Source: Chloroflexota bacterium | Lineage (GTDB): Bacteria; Chloroflexota; UBA5177; JANWHV01 | NCBI GenBank assembly: GCA_025450375.1 | Contig: JANWHO010000103.1 | Location: forward strand, 1 to 6,699 | Length of the DNA stretch: 6,699 nt | Reading direction: 5' to 3' | Part shown: piece after piece, positions 1 through 5,768 of the stretch | Layout of the letters: the number at the start of each line of letters is the position of its first letter | Numbering within the stretch: the first letter of the stretch is position 1 | Made by a program: the position numbers and the translations under genes | The notes under the pieces: model-generated | Seen by the model: the letters and a program-made list of their open reading frames with translations, nothing else | What the model was told of the DNA's origin: nothing | Databases searched by the model: none

Positions 1-80
1 ACGCTACCAATGGCGGGCGGACTCTGGCGCAGCCCTGACCACCCGTCCCGTGCAGAGAACTGTAGACAAAGGCACGATCG

Positions 81-656
81 TCACCGCCCCATTAGGTTGG
101 AGATGGCCACCCACACGGCCAGCAAGCAGAGCACGGCGCCCGCGACCATGGTGGCGCGGGCCCCGATGCGGGCGCCCAGCGCGGCGCCCAGTCGGAGGCC
201 GAGGAGGCTCACCACCAGCGCCTGCACCGCCAGGGCGATCACCACCGGCACCACCGGCAGGCGCAGGGTGCCCAGGGCCACTCCAACCGCCAGTTCGTCC
301 ATGCTCACGCTGAGCGCGACCAGCAAGAGGGCGGCTCCGCCCTGCTGGGCCCGCTCCAGCGCCTCTGCCATCTCATCCTCATCCTCCAGCGCCTCGCGAA
401 GGATCCAGAGGCCCACTCCGAGGAGGATCGCGACCGACAGCCAATCCGCCACCGTGCCCAGTCGCCCAGCCACCCCCCCGATCGCGAAACCAATCAGCGG
501 CATTCCCGCCTCGGCCGCCGCGCAGGCAGCGGCGAACCGCAAACGGAGCGGGGTGGGCATCGGCGCCACCCCGATAGCGGTGGACACGGCGAAGGTGTCC
601 AGACCCAGTGAGAGGATGAGGGGCACGATCAGCACCCCGGACGGTCCCGCCATCAT
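81..656 (-). CDS. mntP: MntP-type manganese efflux pump
   Basis: The 191-residue inner-membrane protein is close to the usual length for the MntP (formerly DUF204/YebN) family, which exports Mn2+ and protects against manganese overload. It shows the family's two pseudo-symmetric halves of three hydrophobic helices each, and the paired signature repeats S-L-G-L-D-T-F-A-V-S (16-25) and S-V-S-M-D-E-L-A-V-G (116-125). Their Asp20 and Asp120 match membrane acidic residues important in the family. A charged loop rich in Glu and Asp (residues 90-102) separates the halves. The gene follows the operon on the same strand after a 133-nt gap, so it may be read through from the operon or have its own promoter; I see no convincing promoter or Mn riboswitch. 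The region after its stop (1-80) shows no clear terminator. Export of another divalent metal cannot be excluded. Confidence 0.9.
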   Translation of the reverse strand: MMAGPSGVLIVPLILSLGLDTFAVSTAIGVAPMPTPLRLRFAAACAAAEAGMPLIGFAIGGVAGRLGTVADWLSVAILLGVGLWILREALEDEDEMAEALERAQQGGAALLLVALSVSMDELAVGVALGTLRLPVVPVVIALAVQALVVSLLGLRLGAALGARIGARATMVAGAVLCLLAVWVAISNLMGR

Positions 657-660
657 GCTT

Positions 661-665
661 CTCCT
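661..665 (-). promoter_or_regulatory. Ribosome binding site of mntP, serving two tandem ATG codons
   Basis: AGGAG on the minus strand lies 4 nt before the ATG at 656 and 7 nt before a second in-frame ATG at 653. The spacing favours the second, so the true protein may be one residue shorter. GGAG (661-664) can pair with CTCC (complement of 671-674) in a weak 4-bp stem that would mask the site. Confidence 0.6.
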
Positions 666-676
666 ACTCGGGAGCC

Positions 677-719
677 TCCGGCTGAGGCCGGATGGAAGGG
701 ACGGGGCCGGCTGAGGCCG
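677..719 (-). repeat. Two tandem small stem-loops (13-bp direct repeat) in the mntP leader
   Basis: CCGGCTGAGGCCG (plus-strand reading) occurs at 678-690 and again at 707-719. Each copy folds on itself: TCCGGC/GCCGGA around a 4-nt loop at 677-692, and CGGC/GCCG around the same loop at 708-719. They lie 20-65 nt before the mntP start and could affect translation or mRNA stability. I do not recognise the yybP-ykoY manganese riboswitch in this leader. Confidence 0.5.
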
Positions 720-736
720 AGTGCCGTGCGCCCCCG

Positions 737-768
737 TTGAAGCCCCGGCATTTATGCCGGGGCTTCAA
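737..768. repeat. Perfect 15-bp inverted repeat (hairpin) between the ARH gene and mntP
   Basis: The arm TTGAAGCCCCGGCAT (737-751) and its exact reverse complement (754-768) are separated by 2 nt. It starts 22 nt past the stop of the large ARH gene. On the minus strand it is followed by CGGGGGCG, with no T-run, so it is not a canonical intrinsic terminator for the operon. On the plus strand only TCTGCTTT follows. It may still end or stabilise the operon transcript. The core (AAGCCCCGGCAT with its mirror) resembles the subterminal hairpins I recall at IS200/IS605-type element ends, so a relic or REP-like element is an alternative. Seen directly: the palindrome. Inferred: both roles. Confidence 0.75.
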
Positions 769-789
769 TCTGCTTTAACGCCACGGAAG

Positions 790-2910
790 TCAATGTTTCC
801 CGTCCAGGGCCGTGACGGTTACGGCGCCGCAATCGACGCGGCCCTCGGTGCAGATCAGGGCCACCCCTCCGCCGTCGAAGGCGTGGTCGTTGTCCGCTTC
901 GTCGAATATCAGTTGATCATCCACCCACCCGCGGAGCCGTGGGCCGCGGGCCTCCAGCTTTACGGCGTAGGTCCGGCCCAGTTCCCAGGGTAACTCAACC
1001 TCGGCCAATACGGTCTGGCCGGTCAGCGCCTTGACCATCCGTGCCTTCCCATCCGCGCACAACAGGAGGGCATAGTAACGGCCGAGCCCCTGTACCCGCA
1101 AGCCCAGGCCGCACGATTCCGCCATATGCGGCCTGATGGGCGCGCTGACCTCGTAATCCCGCCACTCCCGCGTCCCCTGAATGAGCATGCCCGTCCCGCG
1201 ATTTTGCACCAGCCGATAGGGGTTGGACAAGCGGCGGTCGAAACGATCGAGGGCATCAACCCAGGCGTTGCGCCACATAGCGCCCCCGTCCGGCGGCTCA
1301 CCCAGCACCACGGTGGGCGCTCCATCCCAGGTCAGGTAATCCAGATAGACCGTGCCTTGGGCCCCGCCCTCGGCCCGAACCGCGATCCCGATCTGGGCAA
1401 TGGGCGCCCCCTCGGTATCGGGCAGGCGCCAGGTCAGTTCCCGGACGCTCCCCGGCCGCAGTATCACTTCGGGACCGCTCATCAGCACGGCCGCGTCATC
1501 GGCCCCGTAGCGGCGGCCATAGAGGCAACCGGCCACCTCGGTGGGGTTGCTTTCGTCGGCGCTGAGTTCGGCGCGCACCGTCTGGCCGGAATAGAGGGTG
1601 GGGGAGGCGATCAAGGTGTAGCCGCGCATGGGCGGCGTACCGAAGGGGATGAAGGTGGGGGTGGCCACGCGCGCCGGATGATCGGTAGTGAGATGGTTGT
1701 AGTGGATGGCCAGACTCCGGCGCCCCAGACGGCTGTGCCCGGCCACGTTTTCCAGGGCCGCGGGCGCGGTGAAGGGTGAGTCGTTATCGGGCTGGAATCC
1801 CTGGACCGAGCCCGGCAGATCGAAGTGGAACCGGGCCCCATGCTTGGGCGCGGCCGGCGCTTCTCCCGCCAGGGCGCGCCCAGTGTTGATTACGTGATAG
1901 GCTTCGGTGATCGCGTCGGTGATCGCCCGGCCCCCATCGGCGGTGGGAAGATAGAGGCGGTCGGCGAGCGGGCCGCGCCAATCGGGGCCCGCGTCGATCC
2001 CGGCCAGCCCATTCTTGATTCCCAGGAAGCAGCCCACGTTGCCACTGTTGCAATCGGTGTCCCAGCCGGAGGTATTGGTAATCAGGAGGGCTCGCTGCAA
2101 ATCATCACCCCCATAGAGCAATCCCAGATGGATCAGGGCATGGTTGGGGATCATGTGGCAATTGCCGCCGTACTTATCGTAGCCGTACCGCTCCTCGATC
2201 CGCTCACGCGTCCGCCGCCAATCGTCGTCACCGAGATGCCATTCCCGCACGTCGTGGATCAGACGGGCGATCAGCGAGTCGCGGGGGATAAAGGTGAGGG
2301 CGGTATCGATCAGCCGGTTGAGATCGGGTTCGACGAAGGCGCCCGCCTGCATGGCGGCCAGCACCTGGGCCCCATAGATCGCCTCTCCGTCATGACTGAC
2401 GCTGGCTGCGCGTCGGGCCAGATCGGCCGCCAGGGCCGGATCACCCGGCGCCACCATGGCCCAGCCGTCGATGAAGATCTGGGAGCCGATCTGCTCCGAT
2501 ACCACCTTGCCGTTCAAGGCCGCCGAGCCGCTGCGGGGCGCCGGGATGCCATTCTTCAGTCTGAGGAAGGCGGTGTGCTCGGTGCTGTTCCCCAGCCCAC
2601 CCCACCAAAGGATGGTGCGGGTTTCGATGATGTAGTTCAGCCAGGTGGCCCCGATCTGTTCCGCCGTGAGGTCCAGCGTGTTGCCGTGGTCGGCGAGGGC
2701 CCGGAGGAAGGTGAATGTACCGCTGATGTCATCGTCGGTCACGATCAGCGGCAAGCCACGGGGATCCTGGATGTAATAGCTGATCTCACCCAGCTCGGCC
2801 ATGATTCGCTCGTGGGTCCAGCCCTCGAATGGGCGCCCGAGGTAGACGCCGATTAGTTTCCCCAACACGCCCGCGTACACGCGCTCCGCGTAGTCGGCTG
2901 GTATGGTCAT
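790..2910 (-). CDS. Large ADP-ribosylglycohydrolase family protein with C-terminal beta-sandwich domains
   Basis: The 706-residue protein is roughly twice the length of a plain ARH enzyme. Residues 1-350 form the ARH domain: E-R-V-Y-A-G-V-L-G-K-L-I-G-V (9-22), the first metal motif T-D-D-D (58-61), S-H-D-G (172-175), and the second metal motif G-W-D-T-D-C-N-S-G (282-290). The Asp pairs of the binuclear centre are present; the usual final Thr is Cys287. Residues about 355-535 look like a beta-rich, possibly galactose-binding-like domain. Residues about 570-702 resemble a LamG/DUF1080 concanavalin-like domain (Y-E-V-S-A, G-L-G-L-R-V, Y-Y-A-L-L-L, G-W-V-D-D-Q-L-I-F-D). There is no signal peptide, so a cytoplasmic glycosidase acting on a glycan-like or nucleoside-like substrate is plausible. 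The ATG at 2910 is chosen over an in-frame ATG at 2943 because AAAGGA lies 8 nt before it and homology starts there. It is the last gene of the operon. Confidence 0.87.
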   Translation of the reverse strand: MTIPADYAERVYAGVLGKLIGVYLGRPFEGWTHERIMAELGEISYYIQDPRGLPLIVTDDDISGTFTFLRALADHGNTLDLTAEQIGATWLNYIIETRTILWWGGLGNSTEHTAFLRLKNGIPAPRSGSAALNGKVVSEQIGSQIFIDGWAMVAPGDPALAADLARRAASVSHDGEAIYGAQVLAAMQAGAFVEPDLNRLIDTALTFIPRDSLIARLIHDVREWHLGDDDWRRTRERIEERYGYDKYGGNCHMIPNHALIHLGLLYGGDDLQRALLITNTSGWDTDCNSGNVGCFLGIKNGLAGIDAGPDWRGPLADRLYLPTADGGRAITDAITEAYHVINTGRALAGEAPAAPKHGARFHFDLPGSVQGFQPDNDSPFTAPAALENVAGHSRLGRRSLAIHYNHLTTDHPARVATPTFIPFGTPPMRGYTLIASPTLYSGQTVRAELSADESNPTEVAGCLYGRRYGADDAAVLMSGPEVILRPGSVRELTWRLPDTEGAPIAQIGIAVRAEGGAQGTVYLDYLTWDGAPTVVLGEPPDGGAMWRNAWVDALDRFDRRLSNPYRLVQNRGTGMLIQGTREWRDYEVSAPIRPHMAESCGLGLRVQGLGRYYALLLCADGKARMVKALTGQTVLAEVELPWELGRTYAVKLEARGPRLRGWVDDQLIFDEADNDHAFDGGGVALICTEGRVDCGAVTVTALDGKH

Positions 2911-2918
2911 GCGACATG

Positions 2919-2924
2919 TCCTTT
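2919..2924 (-). promoter_or_regulatory. Ribosome binding site deciding the start of the large ARH gene
   Basis: AAAGGA on the minus strand, 8 nt before the ATG at 2910. It supports that start over the in-frame ATG at 2943, which would add 11 residues rich in polar amino acids and lies only 3 nt after the esterase stop codon. Confidence 0.7.
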
Positions 2925-2946
2925 CCGCCTGTCCGGCAGGCATGAA

Positions 2947-3711
2947 TCAAGGGTCAAAAGAGGAAGGCCCCGCTGGTAGGTTAAGGGCGCGGACATGGAA
3001 CTCCAGCGCCTCCTGGATCCGCTGGTCCCAGTAGTCCCAGGCGTGCCCGCCCGGATACTCGCGGTAGAGATGGGGAATGTGCAGGGTCTCCAGATGGGCG
3101 TGAAAGCGGCGGTTGGCCGCCAGCAGTTCATCCTCGGTCCCACAGTCCAGACTGAGTGCCGGCAGATCCGGGTGGTCGATCGTCTCGGCCAGGGCGAACA
3201 GGTCGCCAGGGCCGCCCCGCGGCTCGGGTCCAAAGGCGCGGAGGAACTTCTCCTCCTCCGTGTCGGGCTCGTGGGTCCAGAGCACCGCCCGTGAGCAGGA
3301 GTGGCTGGTCACGCTGCCGAACAACTCGGGATGCCCCAGACCCAGTTTGAGAGCCCCGTACCCGCCCATCGAAAGGCCGCCGATCGCCCGCGCCCCCCGG
3401 CGGGCATCGGTCTGAAAGGTTTGGTCAATAGTGGTCATCAGATCCCGGACAATCGCCGTTTCATAGGCGTCTCCACCAGGCGCGTCGGAATAATAGCCGC
3501 GCCCTCCATCCGGCATCACGATCATGAAGGGGGATGCCTCCGCGTACCTTTCAAGACTGGTGTTGCGGGTCCAGGCCGTATGATCGTCGGACAGCCCATG
3601 AAGGAGATAGAAGGTGGGGAACGGGCCCGGACGACCCTCGGGAAGAATCAGGGTCGCGGCGGTCATGTTTTCCAGCGCCGCGCTGTAGTAGCGAAGTTCA
3701 CAGAGAGCCAC
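2947..3711 (-). CDS. Esterase D/antigen 85-type alpha/beta hydrolase (FrmB-like putative esterase)
   Basis: The 254-residue alpha/beta hydrolase is of the putative-esterase family that includes S-formylglutathione hydrolase, feruloyl esterases and mycolyltransferases. The nucleophile elbow G-L-S-M-G-G (112-117) gives Ser114; D-C-G-T-E-D-E-L (189-196) gives the acid, probably Asp194; and P-G-G-H-A-W-D-Y-W (220-228) gives His223, so the triad is complete. L-L-H-G-L-S-D-D (37-44) is the usual oxyanion-side loop. There is no signal peptide, unlike secreted feruloyl esterases and antigen 85, so it should act in the cytoplasm. The GTG start at 3711 lies 2 nt after the lyase stop with AAGGG (3722-3726) 10 nt upstream. 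The next in-frame Met is residue 16 and would remove the conserved first strand. It probably removes an ester or acts on a thioester from the operon substrate; this is inferred from context. A formaldehyde-detoxification role is possible but no alcohol dehydrogenase partner is seen. Confidence 0.9.
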   Translation of the reverse strand: MALCELRYYSAALENMTAATLILPEGRPGPFPTFYLLHGLSDDHTAWTRNTSLERYAEASPFMIVMPDGGRGYYSDAPGGDAYETAIVRDLMTTIDQTFQTDARRGARAIGGLSMGGYGALKLGLGHPELFGSVTSHSCSRAVLWTHEPDTEEEKFLRAFGPEPRGGPGDLFALAETIDHPDLPALSLDCGTEDELLAANRRFHAHLETLHIPHLYREYPGGHAWDYWDQRIQEALEFHVRALNLPAGPSSFDP

Positions 3712-3713
3712 GA

Positions 3714-4559
3714 CTAGTTCGCCCTTCGCAGGGCGAGAACACGGCGGGCCGCCTCCACGATCGCCCGGTCGACGAACCGCCCATCGGGCAGCGCGAAGGC
3801 ACCGCTGCCAGCGTCCTCGGCCCGCTCCAGTTGCTCGATCAAGGCCCGTGCCTTCTCCAGTTCCTCCGCGGTGGGAGTGTAGATCTGGTTGACCACCGCG
3901 ATCTGGGATGGGTGGATGAGGGAGCGCCCGAAGAAGCCCAGCCGCTTCCCCTCCAGGGTGCTGGCGCGGAGCCCGTCCTCATCGCGGATGTGCGGATAGA
4001 CGCTTTGCGTGGGCGCTGGCAGCCCGGCGGCCCGAGCGGCGATCACGATACGGGATCGGGCGTAGAGGAGGCCCAGGTCACCGGACACCCCCAGGTCGGC
4101 GGTCAGGTCGGCCTCGCCCAGACCGATCCCAATCACCCTGGGATGAGCGCGAGCCAGATCGAAGGCATACTCGACCCCGAGCGCGGATTCGATCAGGCAC
4201 TGGATCCCCGCCGCGCAGCCGAGGCGATCCAGATACTCAGCCGCCTGCCGAATCTCGTTGAGCGACTCCGTCTTCGGCAGCCGGACGCCGGACAACCAGG
4301 GACCGGCCACCGCCGCCAGATCAGCCTCCGTCAGGCCCGAGGCAACGGCATTGACGCGGACAAACACCGGCTTGGGCGGCTGGCTCCGCAACAGATCGGC
4401 CACCTGCTCGCGGGCCGCCTGTTTCCGGTTGGGAGCCACGGCGTCCTCGAGGTCGAACACCACCGCGTCGGCGTCGCTCTGGAGGGCCTTCTCCAAGAGC
4501 CGCCGATCGCTGCCCGGCGCATAGAGATAGCTCCGAATTGGAGCGGGAAGGGTGCTCAT
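3714..4559 (-). CDS. CitE-like HpcH/HpaI family acyl-CoA lyase (malyl/citramalyl-CoA lyase type)
   Basis: The 281-residue protein is typical of stand-alone CitE-like proteins and belongs to the citrate lyase beta/malyl-CoA lyase superfamily, a TIM barrel. Visible signatures are S-Y-L-Y-A-P-G-S-D (10-18), D-A-V-V-F-D-L-E-D-A-V (31-41), R-V-N-A (68-71), L-P-K-T-E-S (94-99), C-L-I-E-S-A-L-G (121-128), G-L-G-E-A-D-L-T-A-D-L-G (146-157) and I-H-P-S-Q-I (215-220). Glu124 and Asp151 should bind Mg2+ or Mn2+, and Arg68 should contact the substrate. Family members cleave 3-hydroxyacyl-CoA thioesters such as malyl-, citramalyl- or methylmalyl-CoA into acetyl- or propionyl-CoA plus an oxo-acid. No citrate lyase alpha or gamma subunit is nearby, so a true citrate lyase is unlikely. 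The ATG overlaps the upstream CoA-transferase stop (ATGA, 4556-4559), and GAGGG at 4566-4570 lies 6 nt away, which points to translational coupling. The exact substrate cannot be read from sequence. Confidence 0.92.
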   Translation of the reverse strand: MSTLPAPIRSYLYAPGSDRRLLEKALQSDADAVVFDLEDAVAPNRKQAAREQVADLLRSQPPKPVFVRVNAVASGLTEADLAAVAGPWLSGVRLPKTESLNEIRQAAEYLDRLGCAAGIQCLIESALGVEYAFDLARAHPRVIGIGLGEADLTADLGVSGDLGLLYARSRIVIAARAAGLPAPTQSVYPHIRDEDGLRASTLEGKRLGFFGRSLIHPSQIAVVNQIYTPTAEELEKARALIEQLERAEDAGSGAFALPDGRFVDRAIVEAARRVLALRRAN

Positions 4560-5746
4560 ACGACGCCCTCGCGTTTGAGGCTTTCCAGCCGGGCCGCGTC
4601 GATTCCAAGACGACTATAGACCGCCAGGTTGTGCTCGCCCAGCTTGGGGCCGGTCGTGGTGATGGCGCCAGGAGTGTCGGAGAGACGGAACAGCACGTTC
4701 TGCATCAAGACCGGCCCCAACTCCGGGTCCGGCACCGCGATCAGCGAGCCCAAGGCCTGGTACTGCGGATCGGCCACCACGTCGGCCACGTCATGGATGG
4801 GCGCGGCGGCGGCTTCGGCGGCCTCGAAGGCCGCCAGCACATCGTCGCGGTTCCGCTCGCCAATCCAGCTTCCCACCGCCTCGTCAAGCAGATCGGCATG
4901 GGCGGCGCGCCCGCCCCCCGAGGCAAACCACGGCTCCTGGATGAACTCCGGATGACCGACCAGGCGCACCACCCGCTCGGCGATGCTCTGGGCGCTGGTC
5001 GAGACCGCGACCCACCTGCCATCAGCAGTGCGATAGGTGTTCCGCGGGGCGTTATTGCTGGAGCGATTCCCGGCCCGCTGCTGGACGATCCCAAGCTGAT
5101 CGAACACGGTCGGCTGCGCCCCCAGGATGGTCAAAATGGGCTCAATGATCGCCATATCCACCACTTGTCCTCGGCCAGTGCTTTCGCGGGCCCGGAGCGC
5201 GACCATGATCGCGAACGCGGTGGCGAGGGCGGCGATCCCGTCCGCCAGCCCGAACGGCGGCAGGGTGGGCGGTCCATCCGGTTGGCCGGTGATGTGGGCG
5301 AAGCCGCTCATCGCCTCGGCCTGGGTGCCGAATCCGGGCCGATGCGCGTAGGGACCGAACTGGCCGAAGCCGGTCACCCGCGCCAGCACCAGTGACGGGT
5401 TGATCGCCGAAAGCTGGTCGTAGCCGAGCCCCCAACGCTCCAGGGTGCCGGGGCGGAAGTTCTCGATTACCACATCGGCGCCCGCCACCAGTTGGCGGAA
5501 GATCTCCTGCCCCGCCGGCGCCCCCAGGTAGAGGGTAATCGCCTGCTTGTTCCGGGCCAGCATTTTCCACCACAGGCCCATGCCGTGCTTGGCGTGCCCG
5601 TGGTAGCGGGATGGGTCACCGCGCGGATGCTCGACCTTTAGGATCTCGGCTCCGAAGTCACCGAGAAAGGTAGCGGCGAGCGGCCCCGCGAACAGGGTGG
5701 CCACGTCCAGCACCTTGATTCCCCCCAGGGCCGGGCGGTCTACCAT
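4556..5746 (-). CDS. CaiB/BaiF family (class III) CoA-transferase
   Basis: The 396-residue protein has the usual family length. The N-terminus L-x-G-I-K-V-L-D-V-A-T-L-F-A-G-P with G-D-F-G-A-E-I-L-K-V-E-H-P (residues 8-41) is the classic CoA-binding opening. It is followed by N-K-Q-A-I-T-L (66-72), D-V-V-I-E-N-F-R-P-G (91-100), G-F-G-Q-F-G-P-Y (126-133) and the S-T-G-R-G-Q-V-V-D stretch (189-197). Such cytosolic enzymes move CoA between acyl-CoA and a free acid through an enzyme-bound anhydride; relatives include formyl-CoA, carnitine, mesaconyl and succinyl-CoA:malate or citramalate transferases and racemases. Oddly, the position of the usual catalytic Asp (G-[FY]-D) reads G-F-G (Gly140), with Glu144 close by; Asp169 in L-A-D-G is kept. 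The ATG at 5746 follows AGGGGAG (5753-5759), 6 nt away. The stop overlaps the start of the next gene by 4 nt. The adjacent CitE-like lyase suggests a dicarboxylic or hydroxy acid substrate; this is inferred. Confidence 0.93.
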   Translation of the reverse strand: MVDRPALGGIKVLDVATLFAGPLAATFLGDFGAEILKVEHPRGDPSRYHGHAKHGMGLWWKMLARNKQAITLYLGAPAGQEIFRQLVAGADVVIENFRPGTLERWGLGYDQLSAINPSLVLARVTGFGQFGPYAHRPGFGTQAEAMSGFAHITGQPDGPPTLPPFGLADGIAALATAFAIMVALRARESTGRGQVVDMAIIEPILTILGAQPTVFDQLGIVQQRAGNRSSNNAPRNTYRTADGRWVAVSTSAQSIAERVVRLVGHPEFIQEPWFASGGGRAAHADLLDEAVGSWIGERNRDDVLAAFEAAEAAAAPIHDVADVVADPQYQALGSLIAVPDPELGPVLMQNVLFRLSDTPGAITTTGPKLGEHNLAVYSRLGIDAARLESLKREGVV

Positions 5747-5768
5747 CGGCGTCTCCCCTGTCTCGCCT

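Noticed and set aside
10..714. Plus-strand open frame of 234 codons rich in Ser, Arg, Ala and Pro
   Set aside because: It is the mirror of mntP; the composition is typical of a GC-rich antisense shadow and there is no domain.
657..789. yybP-ykoY manganese riboswitch before mntP
   Set aside because: Looked for because it often precedes mntP, but its conserved internal loops are not recognisable and the gap is filled by other hairpins.
769..793. Possible promoter for mntP with TTGACT (788-793, minus strand) as -35 box
   Set aside because: No acceptable -10 box is found at 16-18 nt; candidate hexamers match TATAAT at only about two positions, and the hairpin would lie in the start region.
1825..2856. 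Long plus-strand open frame (343 codons) antisense to the large ARH gene
   Set aside because: It lies inside a well-supported ARH gene, resembles no family I know, and arises from high-GC codon bias of the real minus-strand frame. The same holds for plus-strand frames at 3534-4619, 4538-5395 and 1126-1779.
2927..2941. GCCTG-5 nt-CAGGC inverted repeat between esterase and ARH genes
   Set aside because: A 5-bp stem in GC-rich DNA without a T-run; too weak to call a terminator or operator.
2911..2943. ATG at 2943 as the start of the large ARH gene
   Set aside because: The 11 extra residues look unlike the family and the ATG at 2910 has a well-spaced AAAGGA.
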